The position numbers and the translations under genes were made by a program. The notes under the pieces are model-generated. The model was not told where the DNA came from and made no database searches. It worked only from the letters and a program-made list of their open reading frames with translations. A stretch of 64,000 bases of DNA from Chaetorhynchus papuensis (lineage: Eukaryota; Chordata; Aves; Passeriformes; Rhipiduridae): the NCBI GenBank assembly GCA_013396525.1, contig VWYX01000711.1:62001-126000 (forward strand). Reading direction: 5' to 3'. Of this stretch, positions 51,581-62,500 are shown piece by piece (position 1 is the first letter of the stretch; every line of letters starts with the position of its first letter).

Positions 51581-51920
51581 GTCCTGTCATCCTCTCCAGG
51601 CGGGGTGAAGGTTATCGGGTGCTCTGCACTTGTGGCTGAGTGTTCTGGCAGCGCTCGCCTGGCCAGCCCGGGGGATTCCTCTCACTCACAACTCAGCAGG
51701 TGTCCTTGCTGACAAACGGGTTAAGCTGCAGGTCTTCCTTGATCATCATCCCTCATCTGATCCCTTCTTGACTTCTTCTGGCCCAGGAGCCATTTGACTG
51801 TTGTTTTTTGGGCGTAGGTGTGGTTGCTGGAGAGCGCTGAGTTCTCTCTCGCAGTCTTGGCTGCCCCTTTGCCTTTTCTGTGGAGCTGTGTGGTGTTGCA
51901 TTGGCCTCCCATTGCTTTAA
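51581..51920. promoter_or_regulatory. Locally G+C/CpG-richer segment in intron 3, possible regulatory element
   Basis: About ten CpGs in 300 bp (for example ggcagcgctcgcctggcc and gagagcgctgag), in an intron where CpG is otherwise rare. No repeat family, exon or core-promoter motif is recognised. It could be an enhancer, a cryptic promoter or an unrecognised old insertion. Confidence 0.3.
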
Positions 51921-54900
51921 ATTTGCAGATGTTTCTCAGAGGGCTGGATATTAAAAGAGCAGAATGGTTGGGTTTGACAAGTATTCTCTTTGGAGAAACT
52001 CTGTGAAGAAATTGGTTTACCCCGTCACTTCAGGATAGTTTTGTTTTAATCAGTGCATTCAGAATTAGCCATCTTACCCAGCTTGTAATTGTGTGTGTAT
52101 GAATTGCCATGGTGTGAAACATACTGTTGCTTTGTAGAATGTATTTCTTGCTTCTGCTTCTCATTACTACCTATCTCACCCTTCTATATTGTGACATGTA
52201 GAACTATTTTCTTTCGGTTTTGATTAATTTAAGAAGTTTATGTCTGCTTTCTCTCTCCAGCTATGGTAGAGCTATAATGTGTGGTCAAAATGTAATATGA
52301 ACTGTGGTGACAGGTTCCTGTATTTTTTTTAAACCAGCTGGTTGATCAGCATGCACAAATACGTGCCTTCTAAAGTCGCATGCACTCTGATATTTTCTCC
52401 CTGATTTTAGTTTGTAAATACTTTAAACTTTGTTTATATAAATATACATGTTACTGGGTTTCTTATATCAGATTTGCTAACTTGCTGTTAAAAGTGTTGG
52501 AGTTGGAAAGTACTGACAGGTGGCATAGAGATTACCAGTTGCTCCATCACATGAAAATATGGCCTTGAAACTGAGTCATGTTAGTGACAGTTTAATAATC
52601 TTTTCTTTTGTCGCAGCTGCACAGTTTTATAAACTGTCACACTGAGACTGAAGACAATTCTAATGAAAAGAGCTCTTTTCAAAGGGAGAGAATATGACTG
52701 TAATTTTACCATCAGATATGTTAAACACTGGAGAGTTCATCTCTTGTCACACAGTAAACAAACAAATAGATAAGTGGATGTTAATAAGTTGATAAATTAG
52801 CAGTTATTTAGTCATCTGTCTCACTTCCACTCTACAGGCATTGAAAAGGCTGTGGACCTTAAGGAATCAAAACAAATCATACCTACTATGAAAATGTTTG
52901 GCTTGCAATTCTGAATATTAATCAAAACTTTGGCTCTTTGTGCTGGGACGTAAGAATAGGGTTGGTGTCAGTGAAAATGATGAATGATGTATAACTGTGT
53001 GCTGTGCTTACATTATAATGTACTTGAAGTCCTGCAGTTATTCATCCTTAAGCTTCTGAAGCCTAATTCAGAACTGGTGACCTGTACTTGGATCTAGTTA
53101 TGGCTTGCAATTGCGCTAATCCCTCTCTGGAGAGATTTTCTTACATTGCACCAAAGAATAAATTACATGATGAGGTGGAAACCTGGCTCCTATCCTCATG
53201 TTCATAGGATGATTGCAGCATTGAAGTAATGGTGGGTCATCTAAGCAAGCTGGGAGCATACCTGCAAAATCCTTTAGACATAGGTGCTCTCAGTATGTGG
53301 TCTGAGCATCTTGCTATGTGGTCTGCCTTTCATATAGTTCATCCTTTTGTCAGTAGGAAGAGAAGCAAATTGCTGAGCAGAAACAGATTCAGATTGCTAC
53401 AAACCAAGAGACAGGGAGATTGGCAGGTTTCAGAATCTTGAGTTGCATGTATGACTAGGGAAAAAAAAGGCATTTTAATGTGATTTGACTGAATTACAGA
53501 TCATGAGATGAACTAGTACATAATTACCTTTGTAGAAATGTAGTATAATAAATCAAATAATTTCATGACACAGTATGTAAAAGGTTTCTTGAAAAATTTG
53601 AAAAAATAGTCAGTTATCTTTAGAAATGGTTCAGATCATTGCTAGGTGGGTTTGGTTCTTTTGTTTAGTCTTTTTTTTTTTCCCTCCAAATATTTGTTTC
53701 TTTTATAGCTGTTTAACAAGATTCCATGGCCAAAAAGTCACAGAGCAGTTGAGATTTTCACCCTTAGTGGTAAGATCTACCTTCCTGTCTCCAGCTCCTC
53801 TCTGTTTGTCACACGAATCCAGCATGATCTGTCATTTTTGTAAAGAGCAAGATTTGCTATCTTCATGTGACTAAAATGTAATAACCTGCTTTTTAAACTG
53901 CAGTTGAAGTATTTCTTACTTCCTTTAACTCCTCTTTTTGCTTGTGTTTGAAACTTGGAAATACTGTCATGCACCATGGAGCATTATTATGCGTGCTTTG
54001 TGAGAAACACTAAAACCTCATAGTGACAATTCACTGTTGCTGATGCAAATCAGGTTTTGGTGTCTGTTGATAGTCAGTTTGCTTTCATACTCAATTTTTA
54101 ATGATTCTCTAAAAATACATATTCATGTGCTTTGTTCTGCCCAGTGAATATTTCTTGCATGTGGTATCTTGATTAGCTTTTTGAATGTTGCACTACTTTT
54201 TTTTGTCCAAATGGAATGCTGTTTGTTTGGGGTGTTTTTTCTGAATATGCAGATTGTGATCTTAAAAATGTTTAACAATTAATTATTTCATCCAGGTACA
54301 AATAAGAATACTGCATAATATGCAGAATTCCATGAAGAGAGAAAAATTTTTCTAAACACTTTTTTGTTTGTTTTTGTTGGCCTTCAACTGTTGAAAATTT
54401 TAGGTTTTTTTTTCCAATCCTGAACCTTGGTACAGATAAGTACCAGACTATGTTTTGTGTGTAATAGGTGTCTTCATCTTTTTTTGCACACTGCTTACTG
54501 CTTGTGGTGACACCTGGTATAATACCCCAGCAAAGAACTGAGCGTGTTCAGCAGGTCCAGTTTGAGGATTTTTCATTTATGCTTGTATGAGAGGTTTCCT
54601 CTCTTTTAAAACCAGCCTCCTCTGCACACACACACAAATGTGATCAGTTTATTCAGTTTCCCATATTGAAAAATGGGGGAAATAGTCCATCTGCGGGGAC
54701 TTCATGTATGTTATTAATAAGATTTTTTTTCAATAGCACTAAAAGGCATTTCACATTACTTTTCATCCTAAACATGTCTTTGACAATTATGGTAATTTTT
54801 AAATCCATGTTTTTGCTGAAAATAACGCCAGTACAAACCATCTACCAAAAGTAAAATGCTAGACTTTTCCATGCGTTCTGGAAATACAAAGTAAACTAAA

Positions 54901-54924
54901 TGTTCTTTTGGGAGTGTGATTTTA
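51921..54924 (+). other. RETREG1 intron 3, no recognised element
   Basis: 3 kb of AT-rich intron without an exon or named repeat. Confidence 0.5.
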
Positions 54925-54940
54925 CATATATATGTGTGTG

Positions 54941-54973
<33 letters not shown>
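54925..54973. repeat. (TA)n/(GT)n microsatellite with T17 tail
   Basis: Alternating TATA/TGTG/TATA run followed by 17 T. This is a site likely to vary in length. Confidence 0.95.
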
Positions 54974-57900
54974 AGTGTCAGCCAAGGGTTTTTAGGATGT
55001 CTTTGAGTTTACAGTAGGGAGTTCATTACTTTTGTATTCACATTATTGGAAGTGAGACTCATTCATAGCTGAATAATTAGAGCAGGGTTATACATTGAAA
55101 GCACTGTGTTTCCTTTTAGGTGAGGAGAGACATAGAAGGCAGCAGTGCTTGTGAGTAGTTCTGGAGCTGGTTGTCCAGCTAAAGCATGCCACAGGCTGAC
55201 TAATTAAAATCTTTGAAAGCATGCAGCCTGGGTGGGACACACCTCCTAAAACCCTTGAGCATCATCAATATCTATCTGAGTGTGTAAAACAGCGTATGTT
55301 GTCTATTTCCAATCTTTTTAGCTTTTCAGTGAGGCTGCTTCCTTGTCGGTGGAAAGAACATAGCTTTTATTTCCCTTCTTTTTCTGAAGACTTCCAGAGT
55401 CTTTAGTGTCTGCCTGTAAAAGAAAAATTTTGCGTAGATGTCCATACCATTTCGGGGAAAGGCCATTTACTTGCTAATTGTGATACATATTCAGTATTTG
55501 GCAAGAGCAAAACTGGGAAGATTCCCTGATCGAGTATGTCAGACTGGCATCCGATCTTCATGCCAGCACAACCTTTGGGGTGTCTGCATACCTGTCAGCA
55601 AAGAGCTGTTACTCAACAGCTCTCAAGGAAGTTTTCAGAAAGGTCTAGAAGAGGTCAGCTTAGTTGAAAACAGGGTAATGGAGATAAGCAGAAGTAACAC
55701 AAATTTATTCTCAAAGTTATCCAAATAACGTAAAGAAGATCAGGTACTCTGGAAAGCTCTGTGTAAAAATGTCATAATGATGGCCAACAGGAGCAACTTA
55801 GAAAAGAGGTCAAAATGTGTAAATAATACTATGCTCTCACTGGGAATAACTACATTTCTGGTCTCTCCCACCTTAAATTGGTTATGGTAAACCCAGGAAG
55901 AGTTTGCAAAAGAACAGTGAGGATGTTTGAGGGCATGCAAGAGTTTACATGCATGAAACAGGTGAGCAAAATAGGGCTTTTAAAGCTGAATGAGGTGACC
56001 AAGAGGAGGACATTCTAGATAGAATCTTTTTCCTCTTGATTACAAAACCAAGGGCTTCCATGTTCCTTTCAGAAGTAATAGCACAAGGGGGAGAAATTCA
56101 CTGTGAGGTAGAAGGGGTTATTCTTTCTGTTGAAGAACCAACAGAGCCAATGGGAGGGAAAATTTCAGAAAATGTGAGAAGTGAGAGAGACATGGCAAGG
56201 CTGGAATATAGCAGCTCAAACAAAGAAGTTGCTCAGAGAAGCACGGATTAGTCATGTGAGCTGAGGCCTCAAAAGTGGCAAGAAGGAACTTAGAAGGACA
56301 GAGGAGAGTGACTCAAGTCCGGTGCAGTTAAGGCAGTGCTTAGCTGCAAGTAAGCAAGGAAATAAGAAAAATAACATGGGTAGGAACAGACTTTCCTTCC
56401 TCATTTCTGTCATTTCTAGTCACTTTGAGTTTTCCATATTGGAAACATTTAAAACTAATTTTTAGCAATGTTAACAAATGGTAACCTCTTTTCTAAGCAG
56501 CTTTATCTTTCAATTTTGCAGTCCCATCAAAAAAACCCCCAAACTATAATGGTCTGCAAAAACAATAAATCACTGTGAAAAGCTGAAGAGAGTTAACTGC
56601 CATCTGCCTGTTCAGTATAAGAATTCTTGGAAACCAGTTGAGGTGTCTTAGATCAGAGCTAACAGTGTTGGGTGGGGATTGGCTGGATTTTTGTTCCCAA
56701 ACAGTATGAAGTTAAGCTGCAGATGTCCTTGCCACAAGATGTTATAGGTGTTATCATAGGATGGAATTCCACTCAGAGCTGAAAAATAGCCATCACTGCT
56801 GGCTCAAATCTCTACAAGTTGGAGTCTGGAGGACTATCTGTAGAAGACAGCAATGTGTTTTTCTCTTGGCTGTTCCTTTTGGACACAGTAGAAGATGCCA
56901 AAGCCCTTTGGCCTGATTCAGTACAGTACTTTTGTTCACCTGCTGCTCTTCCACCAAAGTGTTCTTGGAGAGGTCATTCCATCTCATGCAGCTGTGAAAT
57001 AATCTGGAACCTGGTATGCTGGAAACCTCCAGATGGGCCAATACAAATTCTAATTGCCTTGGGTGCAGAAGAATTTAGAATGATCAAAAAAAGATGAGAT
57101 TAATTTTCTATATAGTCTTCTTTGTGATACCAAGCAAAATACTTCAGTGTGATTGCAGTTCCACCAATTATGCACTCGTGCTGTTCTCAAGTATGATTTT
57201 CAAAAGTGATGAGCAGTGATACCAGTAGAAACTAGTCTTTGAGTTCTGAAGTGTTTTATAAATGCTCTAATTCCAAGCTAACAGGTCCTTGACATTTTAG
57301 ATAGGTACTCATTTAGTAGACAGCTTTGAACCTAATCTTTCTAGGTCTTGCTTATGAGTAAGTAAATAAGGTGATATTATCCTCCTTACCTCAGGGAGGG
57401 CTGGGAAGAGTTGTAAGGAATTGTAAAAATAAACTGTTTTTCTGCTGTAGTGATAAGCTCTGTGTAGAATGTGACAAAGAAATGAACAGTCCAAAGCTGC
57501 CCTTGAGGAGTTTGGAATACATCAAGTTCCAAGGCTGAAATAGAGGGAAAAACGTGATACTGAAAGCTTTTCAGCTTCTGAGTCATCATCAAATGTTTTA
57601 AAACGGAATATTTCATAAAAAGGCATTTTACATAGTAAATGTTTGTGGTTGTGTAAGAGTATATTGCAGTGCATGGAAACTAAAATTGCATAAGGGTTTC
57701 AATTTTGTTTGCTTTCATTTCTGATGCTACATTTAAATTTTAAATGATGCTCCTACCTGTTTGCAGAGTTCAGTTATTTCTTTTACTTCTTTTCCTAATT
57801 AGAAGACATCACAATTTTGATCTGAAGATGAAACTGTTACACAGAATCATTTCATTAATTAAGATTTTTGAGTTTAGCAGTTCTGTTGTTTCAGGGTAAA

Positions 57901-59170
57901 CTTGAAGGAATTCAACTCTTAACTACTTCACCTGTAACTATCAGAAGTAAGAAAAGAAAAAAGAAAAGGAAAACATGACTACATGAATATACCAGTATTG
58001 GTGACCATGGAAAGTCTCAGTTGTAGGCGGGATACTTATTAATGCCTATTTATATATTGTATAGCATAATTTAGTCAGAGGTCTTTATTCCCATTTTTTT
58101 TTAGATCTTACTAGTCCTTTTGAAGAAATCTTTATGAAAAAAAGAAGAAAGGGTAGAATCCTTTGTCATTCTGAAATTTAAGCAGCTTTCCAGAAATTAC
58201 GTATTACTCACAATGCACCATATATAGCTTAGCAAATCAAAGATACATGGCATACCTTTTTTCCAGCTACATTTTTTTCGGTTGTTTTGTTTTTGGTTTT
58301 TTTTAATATATTTTTAACATGTGACAACCCCAGGACAATTCTTACAGTCTCATGCAGGACAGGCAGGTATAAATCTTGCTCGGTTCCTTCCTAGAGAAAG
58401 AGATTTCTTACATAAAGATCTCTGGCTGTAATGTGGATTTGGAAATACTTTAAGAAGAACAGGTCCAGCCGTTCAGTGGACGAAGGAAGCCGTGTGAAGG
58501 AGCAGTGCTGAGCAACAGACAGACGGGATCCTTGGAGTCTTGGGCTGGGTGACAAAGCTTCACCAGCACAGATAAGGTTGCGGGGGTGTTGAAAATTAAT
58601 AGAGACGTAGCTGGTGTAACTGGAGTGACAGAATCCTTGCCATGCATGCAGCAATAGGAGGAAAAGCCATAGGAGGAAATCCATATTAATTCACCTTCAC
58701 AGAGGCAATCAAAGTATTTTGGCAGAAAGCCTCCTCCTGCCAGCATACTTTAGTTTTTGAGGACTCTGCTAGCACGGTGTTCTAGTATTCCTATTTGAGA
58801 TTGCTTGTGGCAGATGAGCTTGGAATCGGGACTTAAAAGCAATGCCTTTAATCATTATTGAAAACTTGTCTTCCTATTCCTTATTTAAAAGAATTACTAC
58901 GGTTTTGTGGATTTTTTTCATCTGTAAATTTAGTCATTGGAGAATAATTTGGCTTCTTCTGACAGCTTGTGGCTGATGCTTTGTAGGGAGGAAAAAAGGA
59001 TATTTTATAGTTAAGAGTAAACTCTTTGCTCTCATATTTTCAACCCTGTCACTTTATTAGAGTTATTTAGCATCTCATCATTTTTGTTGCTGCTTACGCC
59101 TGAGAAAAACGGGAGATGTTGAGGAAGATTTCCAGTGGAAGCAGAAAAATAAAATGTACTAAGTGGGTGG
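54974..59170 (+). other. RETREG1 intron 3, no gene seen
   Basis: The part 55430-56260 is less AT-rich and may be old repeat debris, but I could not assign it. No splice-bounded exon recognised. Confidence 0.45.
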
Positions 59171-59180
59171 TGATTCTCCC

Positions 59181-59294
59181 TCACATGACCAGAAGGAAAA
59201 CAAACTGTTTGGCTTTTGACTGTGCTTGCTACTAAACACCCTGTCACAGTGTGTGAGGTGAGTCACGGCTTGTTTATTTATAGCCACGGCCAAT
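59181..59294 (+). promoter_or_regulatory. RETREG1: Candidate promoter of the short RETREG1 isoform
   Basis: Within 114 bp lie TCACATGA (59181-59188; the reverse complement is the M-box TCATGTGA recognised by MITF/TFE factors), a perfect AP-1 site TGAGTCA (59259-59265), a TATA-like TTTATTTATA (59273-59282) and CCAAT (59290-59294). The next 100 bases are richer in CpG than the surrounding intron. The segment is 220-330 bp upstream of the alternative ATG. The motifs are read directly; that they act as a promoter is inference. Confidence 0.45.
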
Positions 59295-59470
59295 CAAAGC
59301 CGACCGCTCTGAACTTCATTCAAGACCAGCAGCACTTAGGATGTCCTGTAAACATTTGCTCTCTGAGCAAGGAGCGTTCTCCCTGGCAGCGAGCAGCACA
59401 GGTGCCTGGCTGGTGGCTCCTAAAACACAAAACAGACTAGAAGATCCTTGCCTGGATTATCTAGATTGGT

Positions 59471-59490
59471 AGAGAGAGAGAGAGAGAGAG
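59471..59490. repeat. (AG)10 microsatellite in the presumed 5' UTR
   Basis: Ten AG units, 20 bases before the alternative ATG. It would be transcribed in the short isoform. Confidence 0.95.
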
Positions 59491-59510
59491 AATTCCCTTT
59501 TACATCTGAA

Positions 59511-59545
59511 ATGCCAGACAGTGAGGATCTGGGACAAGATGACAG
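59511..59545 (+). CDS. RETREG1: RETREG1 alternative first exon (short isoform, FAM134B-2 type)
   Basis: ATG at 59511, eleven codons MPDSEDLGQDD plus two bases AG, then the donor gtactg. The human short isoform, as I recall it, starts MPEGEDFGPGK and then joins exon 4 (SWEVINSK...). Met-Pro, the acidic EDLG/EDFG core, the length and the exit phase (2, equal to exon 3) all agree, so both transcripts can splice to the same exon 4. In mammals this isoform lacks the first membrane hairpin and is raised in liver on starvation. The donor gtactg is weaker than gtaagt. The short length leaves some risk of coincidence, offset by the phase, the strand and the location in intron 3. Confidence 0.75.
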
Positions 59546-62500
59546 GTACTGTACTTTGCTTGTGCTGGCCCTCCCGTGCAGTGCAGGAAGGACTGAGGCT
59601 TCGTGTAATGAATCTGTGTGTGCTCCTGAGTGCTCAGCCTGAGATCAGTTTTCTCTGCATTGTAACCAATCTTCTGCTTCTTGAGGGCTTTGCCTCTATG
59701 CTAACCTTCTCAGGAGGGAAGTGTGAGTCTTAATGTCTGATAGAGGGTGAATAGAACAGCTCTGAGGTACTTGTTACACTGGAGCAGAAGGAAAGAAAAT
59801 ACTGTGTGGTTTCTACCTGGTCACTTTTCCCTTCAAAGCCTCAAAATGTCAGACATGGAAATAGTTGAGTTGGAGCCATGCTACTGACAGAGCTCTAACT
59901 CATTTCTGTGAGATAGGGCACTGTGTCCCTTTGAGGTATGCCTGTCTTTCTGAAGTTCAGCTTTTATTTTAATTAGCTGATATAACCAACAGTCAGGACA
60001 AAAAAAAAAAAAAAAGTAATTCGATCCAAAACTTGGTAGCAATTTAAAAAATACTATTTTCTCAAATATGATCCAGCACATTCCTATGAAGTAAATGCAC
60101 TAATTAAATTTAGCCAAATAGTTTTCAAAATAGGTATTTGAAAAGTAGATATTATTGATGTTTGACTATGACAGAGTTTATGATCTAGACTTTTTAAAGT
60201 CCACGTTTTTTCCGTAGTCTTGATGCTAATCAAAATGTTGGCTCTAAAATGCTGTTAATTATATACTTGATGTTGTAAAAAGAGCATTTGTCATGTATGT
60301 AGAAGTAGATTCTTTTTTTATTTTTAGAAGTTAGTGACAAAATGCCAGAATATAGAGAAAAATTTTAAGAAATTAAGCAGTTACAAGGATCAGTAGTGAG
60401 CATTTCATTATGGCTTTGGATTTGATTTCTTCTAGTTAAATCTGAACATTTATGTGGATGTTTTTCCAGTATGTTTGTCAATGTGTTGCGAGATGAAACA
60501 CAGGAGATAATTCTGGTTGTCTGTTGAAGAGCAGCACATTCAAGCACTGCCCCCTAAGTGGATGGGCGTGGGTGAATGGATCCCCAGGGACATAATTGGG
60601 TCTCTGCAGGGGTGGGGTCACAGGCATTTCCGTTTGCAGGGATATCTGGGTTGTGCCCTATATATATGGTGTAGATTGCAATTAATTGTAGTTGCAGGTA
60701 GCATTTTTTCGTCTCTTAAGGAAATGTTGACTCATTGCTGATAGCCACCAAAGTGGTAATTGCTATTCTTTAACAAATGTTTAGTGAGGTTTCCACTGTG
60801 TTCAGTTGTTTACTTTCCAATAAAGAAAAACTGAAACTTGTGTGACCCCTTAAAAAAAAGTTTTCAGCTTTGTAATAATATCTGGTTTATTTTGTTCACA
60901 ATTCTTTCTCTATAAAGGCTTGCAGCAAACTTTGGCAGCTAAACAGAAGAAATGATGCCTAAGGCTCTAAGACCTCTTTTTCTATCAAATTTGGGGGCTT
61001 TTGTTTTGGTTTTGGAAGAAAAAGGATGAGCTTTTCTAAAGCAGTAACCTGGAAAAGCATAACAGAGCCTGCTCTGCCCATTTATCTTTTTTGAAGCTAC
61101 CATTAAATTAACTGACCCTGATGCTCATCCCTCATCCTTTTGTGTCTTCGCTATTGAGCAAAAAGGTTTGAGAAAGTAGTTTAATCAAAAGGTTCCAATT
61201 TTATTCCTGAAATTAATTTGCCTTTTTGTCTTGGTCGTAACAAATAGGATATAACTGGAGAACATTGCTAAAGGAGTGCTAATGAGGTTTGGTGGAGGTC
61301 AGAATATTTTGGTCCAAGTTAAACAAGAGGGAATAGAAGGAGGAGCTATGGGAGCTGTACAGGAGCAATTAATCTTAGAATTGCAAAAGAAGAAATTGAA
61401 ATGTAAATGCACAGATAGTGGTGTAATTTTAAGGGCACCCTGATCAAAGCTTCAGCTTGTTCATGTTTAAAAAAGGAGAGCAGTAGTATTTTTGTAGAAG
61501 GTGAAGAATGAGCTTTGATCCCTGGTTGGTTTCAGTGCACTGCCCTCCTTGTAGGCCCTTCTCAGATGCAAACACTTCTTACATCCTCTCGAGTTCATGT
61601 CCTACTTCAGAAAACATGTAATATTGTGTCACAAGTGTATTTCATGAACATTGTTACATCATAATTAAATGTGTGGCATTGGTCAATAGTCTGTTAGTCA
61701 TACTGGGAATTTAAATGAAAAATAAGCAAAGGAACGGATGCACAAATAAATCTTAGAAGGCTAGCCAAAAACCTAAGAGTTGTGAAGAGCAGGTACCCAC
61801 TCATATCTTCTCTTTTGTTTTGTCACATGATCATGGATGGTAACAGATCCTGTGGCCACAGGTAGAGGATTGAAAACAATTTAGCATATGGAGATATTTT
61901 CCCTCAGTAATTATTTATCATCAGGTCCACTACAGGTTTGGTGTAACACAGTATAATCTATTTTTTTTTTAATTGACAACTTGTGAGGAATCTCATAATA
62001 GTCAAGAATGTGTAAAAGATACTGTGAATAGCAGTCCTGAAGTAGTGGAAGCATATGGCTTTTGGAACTCTCAGTAATGCACCAGAGCAGTAAGTGATAA
62101 CCTACCTGTACAAAATACATTAAAACCCACTGAAATGAGTCAAAATGAAGTTTTGCATAGAAAAAGTTACAGCCATATTGTTAGGTAACACAGAAAGTAA
62201 TTTTTAAAAAATATTCTTTTTGAAAATTCAAAAATTCAGTTGAAAATCCAGTTTTCCTTTTTTTTTGTGCAGCTGCTCTGCACTTCAGGGAATACTCAGC
62301 TCATCTTTTCTAGCTGTTTGACTTTGAAAGGCCTTGAACTAGGAATATCCCAGCTGAAGAATGTGGAGGCTGCGAAGGAGGAATATTAATTGATTTGGTG
62401 AAAAAGGACTAAAAGAGTTGTCTTTGCAAGAGAAAAATAAATCCAAAAGAATTACTTCCAACAGCTGGGCAGATGTGTTTAAAGTTCTGCAAATGGAACT

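Noticed and set aside
59448..59642. 64-codon open frame through the alternative first exon
   Set aside because: Only the 59511-59545 part is supported. The N-terminal part translates the AG microsatellite (EREREREF) and the rest runs past the donor into intron.
61321..61420. Stretch reading like coding sequence (gaggaattagaaggaggagc-type), considered for RETREG1 exon 4
   Set aside because: It does not encode a SWEVINSK-like start in phase after an acceptor.
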